From Gnomoniopsis sp. IMI 355080 (lineage: Eukaryota; Ascomycota; Sordariomycetes; Diaporthales; Gnomoniaceae): DNA of 64,000 nt. Of this stretch, positions 11,591 to 23,954 are shown piece by piece. A program made the translations under genes and the position numbers. The stretch covers positions 1-64,000 of the forward strand of contig JAPEVC010000196.1 in NCBI GenBank assembly GCA_027946555.1, in the 5' to 3' direction. Each line of letters opens with the position of its first letter. The first letter of the stretch is position 1. Below the pieces are notes generated by a model, which was not told the DNA's origin, did not search any database, and was given only the letters and a program-made list of their open reading frames with translations.

Positions 11591-14038
11591 ATGTCTTCAG
11601 GTTCCTTCGCCCAACCGGGCGGTATTTCTGATCCTGCTCTGATCACGTATGTCGTCCATCTGCTCTGGCACAGCCTGCCTATATAAGAGAAACCACAACC
11701 TCTACCTCTAGCTCCACATTCACTGCTATAGCCGCCATACCCCCACAACCCCTCCAAATCCTATTCAGACCATAAAGTTTTGGGGTAGACCAAGAAGCTA
11801 ACAACTTGTCCACCAGCCTTGTCAACAAGCTTCAGGATGTTTTCACAACAGTTGGAGTCAATAATCCCATTGATCTCCCCCAGATTGTCGTCGTTGGCAG
11901 CCAGTCCAGTGGCAAGAGTTCAGTGCTGGAAAACATTGTGGGCAGAGACTTGTGAGTCGAGGCTCCTATCCAGTCATACATCACGAACCGGCTAGAAGGC
12001 CATATCAAGAGCCCTATTGGGCAAGAGCTAGTCATCATGTAACTGACAACAATAATTGTCCAGCCTTCCACGAGGCTCTGGCATCGTGACCAGACGACCG
12101 CTTGTCCTGCAACTGATCAACCGACCCGGAACCGCAAACACAGAGACAAATGGTACGAGTGAAGAGCTGGAAGGCAGCACAGATAAGGCGGCAAACATGG
12201 ATGAATGGGGCGAGTTCTTGCACATCCCTGGCCAGAAGTTTTATGACTTCAACAAGATCCGAGATGAAATTGCCAGAGAAACCGAGGCCAAGGTGGGCCG
12301 TAATGCTGGTATCTCTGCTGCACCCATCAATCTGCGTATTTACTCGCCAAACGTCCTCACCTTGACCCTCGTCGATCTGCCTGGTCTTACCCGCGTGCCT
12401 GTGGGGGACCAGCCGCGTGACATTGAGAGGCAGATCAAGGACATGATCCTGAAATTCATCACCAAGTCCAACGCCATTATCCTGGCTGTCACAGCTGCAA
12501 ACATCGATCTGGCAAACTCGGATGGTCTGAAGCTGGCGCGAGAGGTCGATCCCGAGGGCCAGAGGACGATTGGTGTCCTAACAAAGGTCGACTTGATGGA
12601 CGAAGGAACCGACGTGGTCGATATCCTGGCAGGACGCATTATTCCACTGCGCATGGGGTATGTGCCGGTTGTGAACCGTGGTCAGAGGGATATCGACAAC
12701 AAGAAGGCTATCAATGCTGCACTCCAGGCTGAGCAAGCATTCTTCGAGAATCACAAGGCCTACCGTAACAAGAGTTCGTACTGCGGTACCCCTTACTTGG
12801 CCCGGAAGCTCAACCTCATCTTGATGATGCATATCAAACAGACGCTTCCCGACATCAAGGCTAGGATCGCAAGCTCACTGGCCAAGTATAGCCAAGAGCT
12901 AGAGAGCCTCGGACCTTCGATGTTGGGCAACAGCGCCAACATCGTCATGAACATCATTATGGAATTTGCAGGCGAGTGGCGAACAGTTCTCGACGGCAAC
13001 AACAATGAGATTTCTAGCACGGAGCTGTCCGGAGGTGCACGCATTAGCTTCGTTTTCCATGAACTGTACGCGAACGGCGTCAAGGCCATTGATCCCTTCG
13101 ATTTCGTCAAGGACGACCAGATTCGGACTTATCTCTATAACTCCTCGGGTCCTTCTCCAGCCTTGTTTGTTGGCACCACAGCTTTCGAGGTGATTGTGAA
13201 GAAGGAGATCAAGCGGATGGAAGAGCCAAGCTTGAAATGCGTTTCTCTGGTCTACGATGAGCTGGTCCGCATCCTCACACAGCTCCTTACGAAGCAACTG
13301 TACCGCCGGTACCCGACTCTCAAGGAAAAAATGCACAACACCGTTATCGCCTTTTTCAAGAAGGCCATGGAGCCGACTAACAAGCTGGTCAAGGATCTCG
13401 TGGCCATGGAGGTTTGCTACATCAACACGGGTCACCCTGATTTCTTGAACGGGCACCGTGCGATGGCCATTGTCAATGAACGTCACAACCCTAAACCGGT
13501 GCAAGTGGACCCGAAGACCGGCAAGCCCTTGCCAACAGGAGCTACGCCGGCTCGCACCCAGAGCCCCAGTCCAGACACCAACTTGGAGAGCGGTGGCTTC
13601 TTTGGCAGTTTCTTCGCTGCGAAGAACAAAAAGAAGGCTGCGGCCATGGAGGCCCCTCCACCATCGCTCAAGGCTTCTGGAACTCTCTCTGAGCGTGAGC
13701 AGATGGAGGTCGAGGTCATCAAGCTGCTTATTGCCTCATACTACAATATCGTCAAGAGGACCATGATTGACATGGTTCCCAAGGCGATCATGCTCACTCT
13801 TGTGCAGTATGTTTATTCAATTCCCGCGATGTCTAAAATAATGAATCGCTCTTACTGACTGTTCGATAGGTTTACCAAAGAGACTATGCAGCAAGAACTC
13901 ATGGCAAATATGTACCGCACCAATGAGCTGGATGAGCTTCTCAAGGAGAGTGACTACACCACTCGCCGGCGGAAGGAGTGCCAGCAAATGGTCGAGTCGC
14001 TGGGACGGGCTTCCGAGATTGTCAGCCAGGTGCAGTAA
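11591..14038 (+). CDS. vps1: Dynamin-like GTPase Vps1
   Basis: Large GTPase that acts in Golgi-to-endosome/vacuole sorting, peroxisome fission and endocytosis. Four exons: 11591-11646, 11817-11951, 12064-13806 and 13870-14038. They sum to 2103 nt, or 700 aa, close to the usual length of about 700. The P-loop GSQSSGKSS is at residues 46-54, G3 is DLPG ([12 protein letters not shown]) and G4 is TKVD. The middle/stalk region follows, then a low-complexity insert with a basic run ([10 protein letters not shown]) at the B-insert position. The C-terminal GED ends in [19 protein letters not shown]. There is no PH or Pro-rich domain, which separates Vps1-type from classical dynamins and from mitochondrial Dnm1. 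All nucleotide-binding motifs are intact. The start is the first ATG of a short exon that splices in frame into LVNKLQDVF. Confidence 0.96.
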
Positions 14039-16021
14039 ATGGGTCGGCGGATCGCTCCGTCTTACGTGCGATATCGAAGATGTACGCGTGGCTCAAGGCA
14101 AAAATGACCGCGCCGAGCCACACCAAAGCCGTCACTAATTTGGGTATGCAGTATGCGGCAAGGCTGCCATCATACTCATAAGATGGTTTGTCGCGAGCCT
14201 GGCTCGATGGCGACGGCCGGACTTAAGTGGGCTCCCGTCCTCGGTAAATCGGAAAGAGCAGCGGCATGGTAGTATTTGATTGAAGGAGGCGTCGGCTTTT
14301 TTCTCCTTTTTTATTAGGCAAAAGGTGCGGACTGTGTATGTAGATAGATCGTTGGTCTTTTTTTGCGCAGGCACTCAATACATAGGGAACAGGAGGTCAA
14401 GTGTCTGGTTTTCTTCCGATACCATTATATCCGAGACGATGCAGATGGAAGACGAGCGACAATTTGATAGCTACCTACTGGAGTACTGTGACGAGAGAGT
14501 GACGGGTCCAAACCTTCCGAGCTAGCCGTGGCCTGCGAGCACAGGAACCTAGATCCTGATGAGGGCATGGGCACATTCCGATTGGAGCTTCCGAGCTTGC
14601 AGAATCTGGGTTTTAGCGGTTTCATGCCCGGGCAATGTAAGTAGCTCTGAGTGCAGGTCAAATAGGCCCTCGGTATGCATGTCTAGGTTTCCCTCGGTGC
14701 TTCGATTCAGTGCAGCTCGAAGTGACACCCGCCAGCAAGGAAAAGCAATCGGCGCTAGATGGTCCATGTCAGTCAACCTTGATGGCAGGCTGCGATCTGG
14801 AACAGAGCCTCAAGATTGGCTTGAACAGTCTCTTCACCGCAAGATGCTCTCTCTCCCTGAAGACAGCTATTCAGGATTATGCGGTGAAATGGTACGTGTA
14901 CCTCTTTCACATGTCAGCGCATTCTTTGCCAGGCACGGAGCAAGATAGGCTCGGGGGTGATGTCCATTTAACTTACAGTTTGTATGAGGGAGGTATCGGA
15001 GTATCTATTCGGTTGTTTTTCACGGCAGCGGTGGGTGGGCGGCCCAGTTACTACCTAGGTAGTGTAGCTAGCTGGCCAGCTAGGTAGCTACACGACAGCA
15101 CGAGCTGTCACTTGCCGTTCACCTGCCCTGAATACCCGTGGACGATTGCCAGATCATCATACTTCCCGTGTAGGCCGTGCAGGGAAGCCCGGAGAACAGA
15201 CGGTTGCTCGCCTCGGCAGGGGAAAGTAGAGCTGACTACGGCTGGTGATTGGGTCTCGGTCATGTTGGTCTCACTGCGGTTGAGCTCTTTCTAGAGTGTG
15301 AGAGCTTCGTACAAAGAAAAATTATATATATTCATATATAATGCTTGGGTTATGTTTAAAAATGCACCAGCCGAAGGACAACGGATGCACGACCTCGGGA
15401 CGACTCTTTAAATAGGTAATGAGCTCCAAAGCACTCGTGCTGTACATCTCGTTATTTCTTCATTTCTTTGTCTCCATTTCAGTCATACCGGGATTTTCTT
15501 TAGAACGCATTCCCAGATCTGTGTATACCGAAGCCAGAGATAGATCACATCCAGCCTACATCATCATGTCCGCCTCAATGCGAGACTCCGCGGTTTGCCA
15601 GTCGCGAGACCGGCCTATCTCGCCACGGCCTCCAAAGCCTCCTCCACCAAGCCCGGCTGGTCGCAAGGCTTGATTCAAAAGCAACGGGCCAAAGTGAACA
15701 ATACAGAAATATCACGCGTATGTGTCGATGAGCTCCATATCCTTGTTATTATTGATTTTTTGTACTTCCGCTCTGTGGCTAACGACAACTTTCATCTGAA
15801 GGTGACACAGAAAAAAGACAGTAGATGAAGAGCGTAAATCGGATAGAACGAAAATATGGAACAACGGAGACATCGACCGCGATGATAGACGGAGGTAGTA
15901 TAAACCAGGGTCGCCAAAAAACAAAAAGAACCACTGCCTATAGACATTAGACAAAGCCGGCATGCTTCTGTGATTCGGAATATTACAAAAGAGGAAGGCT
16001 GTGCTCATTGATATAGAATCG
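14039..16021. other. Intergenic region between convergent genes
   Basis: About 2 kb with no supportable gene between the 3' ends of vps1 (+) and the racemase gene (-). It contains the TACCTAGGTA/AGCTAGCTGG palindrome cluster at 15050-15092 and an AT-rich TATATA stretch at 15320-15345. Confidence 0.6.
15050..15092. repeat. Palindrome cluster (ACTACCTAGGTAGT plus a second imperfect inverted repeat)
   Basis: 15050-15063 is a perfect 14-bp palindrome. It is followed directly by an imperfect inverted repeat centred on TGGCCA (about 15075). Its arms are GTAG-CTAGCTGG and CCAGCTAG-(GTAG)-CTAC, differing by one GTAG insertion. It lies in non-coding DNA. Confidence 0.8.
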
Positions 16022-17282
16022 TCACAATTTCGACTTCTCCTTCAAGATCAAACCGCCCCTCTGCACATCATACTGGGCCCCTCTCTTCCACCCGAGCCAC
16101 TCCTTCAACGTCTTTTCGCCATTCTCCCCAGGCACCATCAACCGACCCACGTACCCATCCCCTCTCACCCCGGGCCCCTGACCACGGATAACTTCATCGC
16201 CTTGCCCAGTATCAACAGCGAGGCACGGCGTCTCCCTCAGCATGACAGCAGGCCTCTGATCGCCCTCCCTCCTCTGCTTCAGCTGCTCCAGCTCCACATA
16301 GTCAAGCACGGGCGTGCAGCATGCATCTGTCCCATCAAACACCCGCTCCCATTCCTCCCTCGTCCTCCCTTTGAACGTCTCTGTGAAAACACCCCGCATC
16401 TCTTCCCAACACTCTCGGTCATTCCTCCTCGCCTCCCAGCCCTTCCCCTGCAGCCCAAGCCCGCGAAGGAGCGCCGCATAGAATTGTGGCTCCAGCGCGC
16501 CGACAGCCATGAACCCACCGTCTTTCGTCTCATACGTGTCATAGTACGGACATCCGCTATCGAGCGTGTTCTCGCCTCGCGGGCGATCGCCCATAGGTGT
16601 CTTGGCGGCAAAACGCGGGAAAGTGGCCAAATAGCTCGCGCCGTCGACCATGTTCGCCTCGACGACCTGGCCCTTTCCGTGTTTGCTGTCTCTGGCCAAC
16701 AAGGCCATCAGAATTCCCTGAAACAGCGTTGCGCCGCCGCCAGCAAAGTCGCCCAGGATGTTCATTGGTGGTGTGGGCTTGCTCCCCTTCCGGCCCAGCA
16801 TGCCCAGCACACCGCTCACGGCGAGGTAGTTGATGTCGTGTCCGGCCATATCCCTATACCGTCCATCTCTCCGGAAGCCCGTCATGCGCGCATAGATCAA
16901 TTTGGGGTTCACTTTGAGTAGGACCTCTGGTCCCAGGCCGAGCTTCTCCATTACACCTGGGCGGAAGGGCTCAATGAGGACGTCGGCTTCACGGGCAAGG
17001 CGGAGAATGAGCGCTATGCCGGCTGCGGACTTCAAATCTACAGCGATGGAGGTCTTGTGGCGGGTGAGAGCGTCTGCAGTGGGTGCGGTGCCGGGCCGGT
17101 CGATACGGAGGACCGAAGCCCCTGCGTCGGCGAGGAGGAGGCCGGCGAAAGGGCCTGTAGACAGTGTCAGTAGAGAAGTGGTTGAGCTCAGAGTCACCCA
17201 ACAAAGAGAGTGGTGGCGTACCTGGTGCCAAACCCGCGAACTCGAGGACCTTGAGGCCCGTCAAAGGTGGTGGACCAACCAT
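16022..17282 (-). CDS. Alpha-methylacyl-CoA racemase (CoA-transferase family III)
   Basis: Predicted to interconvert (2R)- and (2S)-methyl-branched acyl-CoAs, letting branched fatty acids or sterol side chains enter beta-oxidation in peroxisomes or mitochondria. Two exons, 17282-17222 and 17154-16022, give 397 aa, within the usual 360-400. The residues known to act in bacterial MCR are visible at matching positions: His126 in GHDINYLAVSG, Asp156 in NILGDFAGGG and Glu242 in VGALEPQFY. These favour a racemase over a formyl-CoA-type transferase of the same fold. The C-terminus ends in EKSKL. SKL is a classical PTS1 signal, so peroxisomal import is likely, matching this role. The start ATG at 17282 gives the conserved PLTGLKVLEFAGLAPG opening, and the intron interrupts directly before PFAGLLLAD. 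Confidence 0.94.
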
Positions 17283-17782
17283 GTTGGCGAAAGGGAAGTT
17301 TGGCAGAGTGTTCTAGGACCGAGGCCTTGTCCCAATACGACGAGACACGAAGGACTCTGCTAGAATGAATGAACGAACGTGTCGCATCACGGGCGAATGT
17401 GCAGTTGAGACTTATTGCCGACTCAGACAGTCAATTTTGGTGATCTCTGGAGAACAACAGCTAAGGGACCCCGGATCCCCCGCACTGGGACCGCCCCGAA
17501 GAACCGAGGCTTTGGGTCTGCAACAATCGGCGCCGCGTCGTGCCTTGGAATGTCATATCCCATCGCCCGCAAGGATGTATAGTTCCAAACGAACTTGTCA
17601 TGAATGCTTCCCTGAAGGCGAGGCTGCGAACTTTTTTCTTCTGATATTTGTGACCGGAGCCCATCGTCTTGCCAAGTCGACAGCCTGCAGTGTACCTGAG
17701 CAAACTAAGCTGGCACTGAACTCCAGCATTCTCTATCAGGGCGAGATTTCAATTCGAAGACAGAGCTGTCATCTCCCATGGA
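17283..17782. other. Short intergenic region
   Basis: About 500 bp between the racemase start and the Mis6 stop, both on the minus strand. It serves as Mis6 3' flank and racemase promoter. No coding frame is supportable. Confidence 0.6.
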
Positions 17783-20129
17783 TCAGCTCTTCAACCTCGC
17801 GTCCAGAAGGTTCTTCATCGTGCTGTACAAAAGCTCTGAGATGCCCCTCCACTCATTGTCTTCCAGGTGCCTTAATAACCCTAGCCTGTAATCCTGCCAC
17901 ACAACTTCCACGCCACCCTGCCTGGCAGTTTGAAGAAGACTCTTTTGTGTGATGGGCCCGGCGTGTCTGGCTCGCAATTCAAAGTCCTCGTCCTCTTCAT
18001 CTTCGAGCCGTCGTAGATGCTCCATGCCTTGGAAGCACAGCAGGGGCGAATAACTCATTGTGAATAGCATGGCCAGCTCCATCTCGCCACTTCCACTATC
18101 TGTGAGAGAGCTTACGTAGCTTCTCAGCGCCGTGATGACCTCATCAGAAATCATGCATCCTCTCGCGTGTGCATCACTCTTTACAAAAGCTTTGCCGCGC
18201 CAGAAACAGTTGCAAATGTCCATGAGAAAGCCGTTGAACATGTGCACCTGCGTCTTATCGTAGGCTGGCCCAAGATTCTTGGCTGAGTTGGACATGTATA
18301 CTGCACACGCCTGCTTGTAGACCGTTAGGATGGTGCACAGGCGTGAGACCGTCGCGAGTGAAGGGCTAAATTGCAGGGTGTAAACGACCAGCGTAGGTGG
18401 CATTATGACATGCAGCGTGCGCAGAAGACGGATTTTGGAGTAGATAAAGGCAGCTCTGTCATAGAAGTCGAGAATTTTGTGGAATGTATACTCGGTCGGC
18501 GACGTCTGCAGGAGCGTAAGGCTGAGACGATTGGCGTGCTCGACAAGGCGAGTGACTGAGGCCGTGACGCTTTCAGGAACTGTATCTTTGGAAAGCAGAA
18601 TTGCGCCCCACTGGCGAAGTAAGTTGGCGTATAACGATAGAAGCCTAAGTTGCGCATCGGTCGAGCCATCAAGCGAGGACTGGATCGCTGTCACAAAAGT
18701 AGACACGTCTGAAAATAGGTCAGTTTCCACCACACATGTAATCAATCAGTTTTTGGTTTTGCTGTTCACCTTCAGCATCTACGATGGGTGCATAAGCGAG
18801 CACATCAAATATCCTTGAACTATCCGGTCGCAGATGCCAACTATTTTCAACCAGCTTGATGATGGCGTGAAAGAAAGGAGATATATCCTACCCAGATATT
18901 AGTAATTATGCTAGACGCGCGCTCGGATTTAGGGAATCTGACCTTTGTGACTCGTGCATACTCGCGAAGTACACTTAATGTATTTGCTACAGTCTCTTCA
19001 TCTGCATCGCCGTTTAGTATCTCGGCCAGCTGCGTATCCATCCAAGCCCAGACCCTATTCAGATCCTTGTCCGGCCTCAGCATCATGAACTTCTGCATAA
19101 GCGGGTCGACGAGGATTGCAACGAGGTGATCTGGCAGCTCTATCCTGTCCAGATTCGAGGCAAGGCTTTCTGCACTGTCAATTTCCTCGAGTGTAACCGA
19201 TTTCTAGACACCTTGATCAGCCATTTTCACAAAACAATGAGGCTGGGGTCATTGGGATTACAAACCTCGTGAGCATTGGATGTTTGCACAAAAGGGATTC
19301 CCGCAGACTTGAATGCTTTGCTTCCTGTCGTGACATGCTGATTTGTCCTAAAACCGTCTCGTGGCCCCTGATAGCTGCTTTTCTGCTGTTCGCGATGAGC
19401 CCTTTGAATGGAAAATAGCCTGTCCTTCCATTCGGGGTCAGGAAGCTTAAAGGTGCTGCCTTTGCCTGGATTTGCGACGATGATCTCTGGATAGTAGTTT
19501 CTGTATACGCGGAGAAGGCCTTGTAAGTGGCGATCGTTGGCATTTTGTCTTGTCAGATTCAAAAGTGCCTGTATCCGGTAGTGCTGAACATGCTTGCGTC
19601 TCGTGACAATAGCCAAAAGATGGAAAAGCTGAGGCCTGGTAGCGGACACATCCAGCAGGTTAAACAGCACGCTATATGCCCGAGAAAGTACAGCCTGTGC
19701 TTGCGTGTCGAGTACGTGATACACCTGAATCACCCATTGCAGAAGTGAGCTCTGCAAAGTGAGAGACGGTTTCAATTCACCGAGGCCTAGAGAGCCGATG
19801 ATCTTCAAGATGACATGCTCCGAGACCTTGTCGACAGGGTAGAGATTTCTTAGGATGCTGTTGAGACTGGCTTGGTCCAAGTAATTCCGCATGAGGATCA
19901 GATCGATGAGCTGGGTGAGCTCCTCGGGCAGGACTCCTTGATTGTAGGCGACCGAGGTCAGCTCTGCCACCTTGGGCTTGACATCGGTTTGGCGCTTCTT
20001 TGCGGAAACTTTGGATGCTTTCAGGATGTCAGTGAGACTATTTGTCGGCGAAGAAAGACGATATCAAGACACACCCTCGGACACATCCTCGATCAGAGTT
20101 TGAACTCTGGTCTTGTATTCGCCTTCCAT
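17783..20129 (-). CDS. mis6: Inner kinetochore protein Mis6 (CENP-I/Ctf3)
   Basis: Subunit of the constitutive centromere-associated network, needed to load CENP-A and hold the inner kinetochore. Five exons: 20129-20075, 20017-19266, 19203-18943, 18887-18770 and 18708-17783. They sum to 2112 nt, or 703 aa, normal for fungal Mis6. The protein is all-helical (HEAT-like). The diagnostic family block in exon 2 includes LLQWVIQVYHVLD, LSRAYSVLFNLLD, RPQLFHLLAIVTRRKHV and GLLRVYRNYYPEII. Exon 5 carries the C-terminal half, including MFNGFLMDICNCFWRGKAF and an acidic EDEEDEDFE stretch. The start MEGEYKTRVQTLIEDVSE is the first ATG, and its exon joins in frame to ASKVSAKKRQTDVK. No truncation is seen. 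Confidence 0.93.
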
Positions 20130-22280
20130 CGCCCTGTTGAAGCCATAAAATCGAGATGGGGAGAAGATTACAGAGACATTACTTGGGTTATCGTTCCTTA
20201 TGGCCACTCACATGGTAATTAGTAAAGTAGAACGCGTTCGAGGGTTTCTGGTGGGAGTTTACGCGTCTCGGGCCGGACGTCGGCAGAAGCGGGATGCACG
20301 GGCCATATCGCCCCACTGTCGCCGAAGGGCCAAACCCGGTCTGGTGTGCACCATTACTATGTAGCCCGAGGCTTCTGGAATTTCTCATTCACTACCCTAG
20401 CCGCCTAGGTACCTAGATAGGTAGCAACACCTATTCATTCTCGATCAACATCTTAAGTATTTTCGATACTGGTCTAGCTCGCACTCTCAGTAACGCAAGA
20501 TTCAGAGATTTAGACACTCGACACTCTCACTATAAGACGATGCACTCCGATACCGTCACTTGGCTCTTTCGGTCTTGTCCCAAGATCGTGGTTCCTTGTG
20601 GACCTCTGTCATAGATACGTTGGTGGGTAAACGCTATGCGGACGACACTTGCCAACCAGCCTCCTTCAGCGCCAGTTCAACGTGATGCCTATCACACAAA
20701 CAGGATGCTGTGAAAGTGCTCAGTTGACCATACGACGCATTCAAATCGACGCTGAATGCACCGCCTGACTTCGTGACTTCCTGACCGCGCGGAACCACAC
20801 TTGGCGCACTGCGTAGTGCGGTATGTCATGCGAATGCGTCCCAGTCCTCGCATACAGCCCATGAAATAAGAGAACCACAGGGACGGCCGACGGTGATCGT
20901 TCAACACATGTTACACAGAACCTCTGTGTAGCCGCCTGTACCACGCGAACTGGTGTCGTATTCCAAAGATATTCTGGAAGGACCCGCCGGAAATGCCATT
21001 ATCAACACTTTCTGCGGCAAGATCGAGGCGGCACAAAGCGCAAGTGGTCATCGTCACGACGACCCACGTTTGCCACTGCGTCCTGGCCCGGAAATTGCTC
21101 CGATTTTATGCAGCTTTGCAGTTCAGTTCGCAGTGTCTGCACTGCACACCAGCCGATCCTGCCCGTGTAACGCGAGTCTGCCCCTGCGGCCGTTCCAGAG
21201 CCACCAACAGGCCAAGCACACCACTGGCGAACCAATGGGTGGCGCGCTCCAAAATGACTTCATGCAGGACAAATCAAGGCTCCCAAGAGAGGAACAACAG
21301 GTTACAGTAGTGCTCACTTCACGACACACGGCCACGAGCTTGTTCAATGCTGGCTAAGGTACAGTACATGGGTCTGTACTCGCCTGCGCCTGCGCAACGG
21401 GTGTGTGACACTATACCAATATAATTGCGGGCCCCTGTCCACGGACTGTGTTTGTGCCCGACGCGATTGCACGATGCCTTCCTTGTCTTCAAAAGACGCA
21501 ACCGAGCTTCCAGCTTGGAACCGAGACACCATTCCTACGACCGTAGCCACGAATCTGCCTAAGCCGCCGGACGAACCTTCTAGTCACACAGCGCTGTCCC
21601 GAAAGACACGGTGACAGCTGCAGACGTCCTCCGTTCGGCGATTCGATGCAGTCTCATCCATCCGATTGGGACCAGACGGTGCAACCTCACATTCGCAGAT
21701 GAGAGCCAGTGGCGCTTTCTGCAGCATTCGACGACGTGAGACCTTTCTCATTGACTGTTGTTTTCTTTCCACATTTGATTGTGCATCCTTGTTTGACAGA
21801 TTGTCAAGTGGCGCACCAGGCTCCCTCGTTCTCCTTTTCATGCGCTGAGGAAGGCTGGCTCACAGTAACAGGATTTCCTTCAAGCCGGTTTACCGATCGT
21901 GCGGACTCAGGAAAGTAGCCAATCGACCAGTGTCGTCTCCAATAACGGGATCCAGAGGCCCACCAGCCTAATAATTTCACTTTTGCGCGACAAGGTGGCG
22001 CATATCCGGCTGCATATTATCATTGGATCGGTATACATGAGAGGTTGCTTGTGCTTTCTGAGGCGTCTTGTAATGCTGGGTATGTTGCTGACCTTGCGGT
22101 AAGCAAGGTGTTGGTTCCCTTTTGTGCGTCAAGATAAGCATACCACGCCGACCGCCGGCGGGCGATTACATACATACTGGGCTCCTAATTATCTTGGACT
22201 AACATTCTTCACTAGTATACCTACCTATGAAAGCAATGTTTGCTGCCCCAAATCACAGAACATGACTGTGGCTTCCGGAA
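20130..22280. other. Intergenic region, no gene recognised
   Basis: About 2.1 kb between the Mis6 start (-) and the GNAT-protein start (+), so it should hold two promoters. Open frames (for example 20953-21357) have no recognisable domain. I looked here for the GH3 catalytic half missing from the next gene and saw no trace. A CTAGGTACCTAG palindrome lies at 20405-20416, about 275 bp from the Mis6 start. Confidence 0.6.
20405..20416. repeat. 12-bp palindrome CTAGGTACCTAG
   Basis: Perfect palindrome followed by ATAGGTAG. It sits upstream of Mis6 in non-coding DNA and is another member of the TAGGTACCTA family. Confidence 0.85.
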
Positions 22281-23954
22281 ATGATATCAAGTTATGTTGC
22301 AGCAACGTCACCTGGGATGGTCCAACCCGCAGCAATGGTCATACGGGACCACTCCTCTCACATTCCCTTCTCAAACTTCCTTCAGAGCGGCGATCTTTTG
22401 CTTTTGTTGACACCTGTTGTCCCACCTGTCGAAACTGATAGCGGCCTGGACCCTTTCGAGCCTCTGGGTAGAGGCCTAGCAAAGCACCATCCTTGGGTTC
22501 GCCACGTTCCATACACAGCTCAAGGCGGCATCACCAGCACCCACGTTGGCTTTATTAAGCGAGCAAGAGTTGTTGTATTCGTCATCACCGGTCCGACTAG
22601 CATTGGACAGCCGTCTCAGGTCGAGTTATCCAGTGTCGTACAGTTGATTGGTGAGCGTCGCCCGCATGTAGTCGTGGCTTGTTGCCACGTCCAGGAACTG
22701 GAACCGGCAGCTGCAGCATTCTCAACGGTCCTCCAGCTTCCTGGCATCTCCTCACACGATCTGGAGATTGGTGCCGACATCCTTTTCTTCGGAAGGCCTA
22801 TGCAGCCTCCACCACCACCACCCGATATCCACGTCCCCCGGCAACCACTTCTGGAGCACAGCTGGGGCGTGACTGATTGGAACCAGGCCAGGGACATACC
22901 AGAATTTCATGAGCTCTGGTGTCAGTGTATGCCACCACAATTCAGATTACCCTTGCATGGCCTCCTGCGTGTATTGCAACGTGATGGCTATGCGAAGCAC
23001 TTTGTGGTCCGGGAACCCGGATCAAACTTGTTGCTGGGCTTCTGTGCTACATATATCACCTATTTCGACAACAAAGAGGAGACACTCGTCGGCTCAGTGG
23101 CAGCTCTTTGTGTCAGAGCACCTCATCGGGGCCAAGGAATTGGCCGAGCGCTCCATGATGCCGCCATGCGTGGGTTCAAGAAAACTCGAGGAGTCAACCG
23201 CCTGCAACTCGGAAGCACCTTTCCTAGGCTGCTATACGGACTGCCGGTTGGTCATCCTTCAGAAACCTGGTTCAAGCGAAGGGGCTGGAGGATGGACTGC
23301 ACAGTGCCCGGAACGGGTCAGGAGGTCAGTGACTGGTTGCTGACGTTCAGCGAATGGCCTACAGGAGGCCTTCCATCCATTGGAGTGGATTTTCGATCTT
23401 GCGAATTCTCAGACTTCGATCGAGTGCTGGAGGTCGTCGAGCGAGAATCGGAACGAAACGGCAACATGGCCTGGTATGACCAGTATGCAAAGCTAGCAGA
23501 CTCGATGTCCATGACCGATATAATTCTTGGCATGAGAGGAGACACGGTTGTTGCAGCGGCCATTACCTATATACCACGCTCTGAAAACCCGTCCGCGGAG
23601 GACATTCCATGGGCTGCGTCGATCTCAGAAGATACCGGAGGCACTACTTGCATTTGCATTACAGGCATGTTCTAATCTGGATGGTTTGACTCGACTGGCA
23701 GCTGACGGGCCGACAGAGCCGGTGAATCGAGATGCAATCATGGTGAGGCTCCTGGATGCTTGTGTACAAGCTCTACGATACCAGGGAATGAACAGGATGT
23801 ACATCGACGCGGTCAAGGGTGGTGAGGTAGGATTTCAGTCAATAGGTAAAGAACTTTTCTGGTCATTTCAATACCTATACTTATGGACAGATGCTAACAA
23901 CGAAAAGGCTTCCAAGAATGGGCAACATATAGAGAAGTTTGGAAGAGCGTTTGA
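22281..23954 (+). CDS. GNAT acetyltransferase with remnant GH3 C-terminal domain
   Basis: Resembles the C-terminal half of fungal two-domain proteins that fuse a GH3 beta-N-acetylglucosaminidase (NagZ-like) to a GNAT acetyltransferase. Residues about 20-160 match the GH3 C-terminal subdomain (VIRDHSSHIPFSNFLQSGD, DPFEPLGRGLAKHHPWVRHV). Residues about 190-519 are the GNAT part, with the acetyl-CoA-binding signature VRAPHRGQGIGRALHDAAM. The catalytic GH3 barrel (KHFPG-type motif) is absent, and nothing like it lies in the 2 kb upstream. Best model: 22281-23664, 23717-23845 and 23908-23954, giving 519 aa ending in FQEWATYREVWKSV. The first intron would need a GC donor (AG|GCATGT at 23665). The acceptor is either 23716 (52-nt intron with a GCTGAC branch site) or 23701 (37 nt); both keep frame. 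ATG 22281 is the only start before the homologous part. It may be a reduced functional gene or a 5'-truncated pseudogene. Confidence 0.75.

Noticed and set aside
12899..13504. 201-codon open frame antisense to vps1
   Set aside because: Mirror frame of a highly conserved GTPase coding region with biased third positions; no domain of its own.
16001..16921. 306-codon open frame opposite the racemase
   Set aside because: Low-complexity Pro/His/Leu-rich shadow of a clear coding exon.
20953..21357. 134-codon open frame upstream of the GNAT gene, considered as the missing GH3 domain
   Set aside because: Contains no GH3 barrel motif and is in no consistent frame with the downstream gene.
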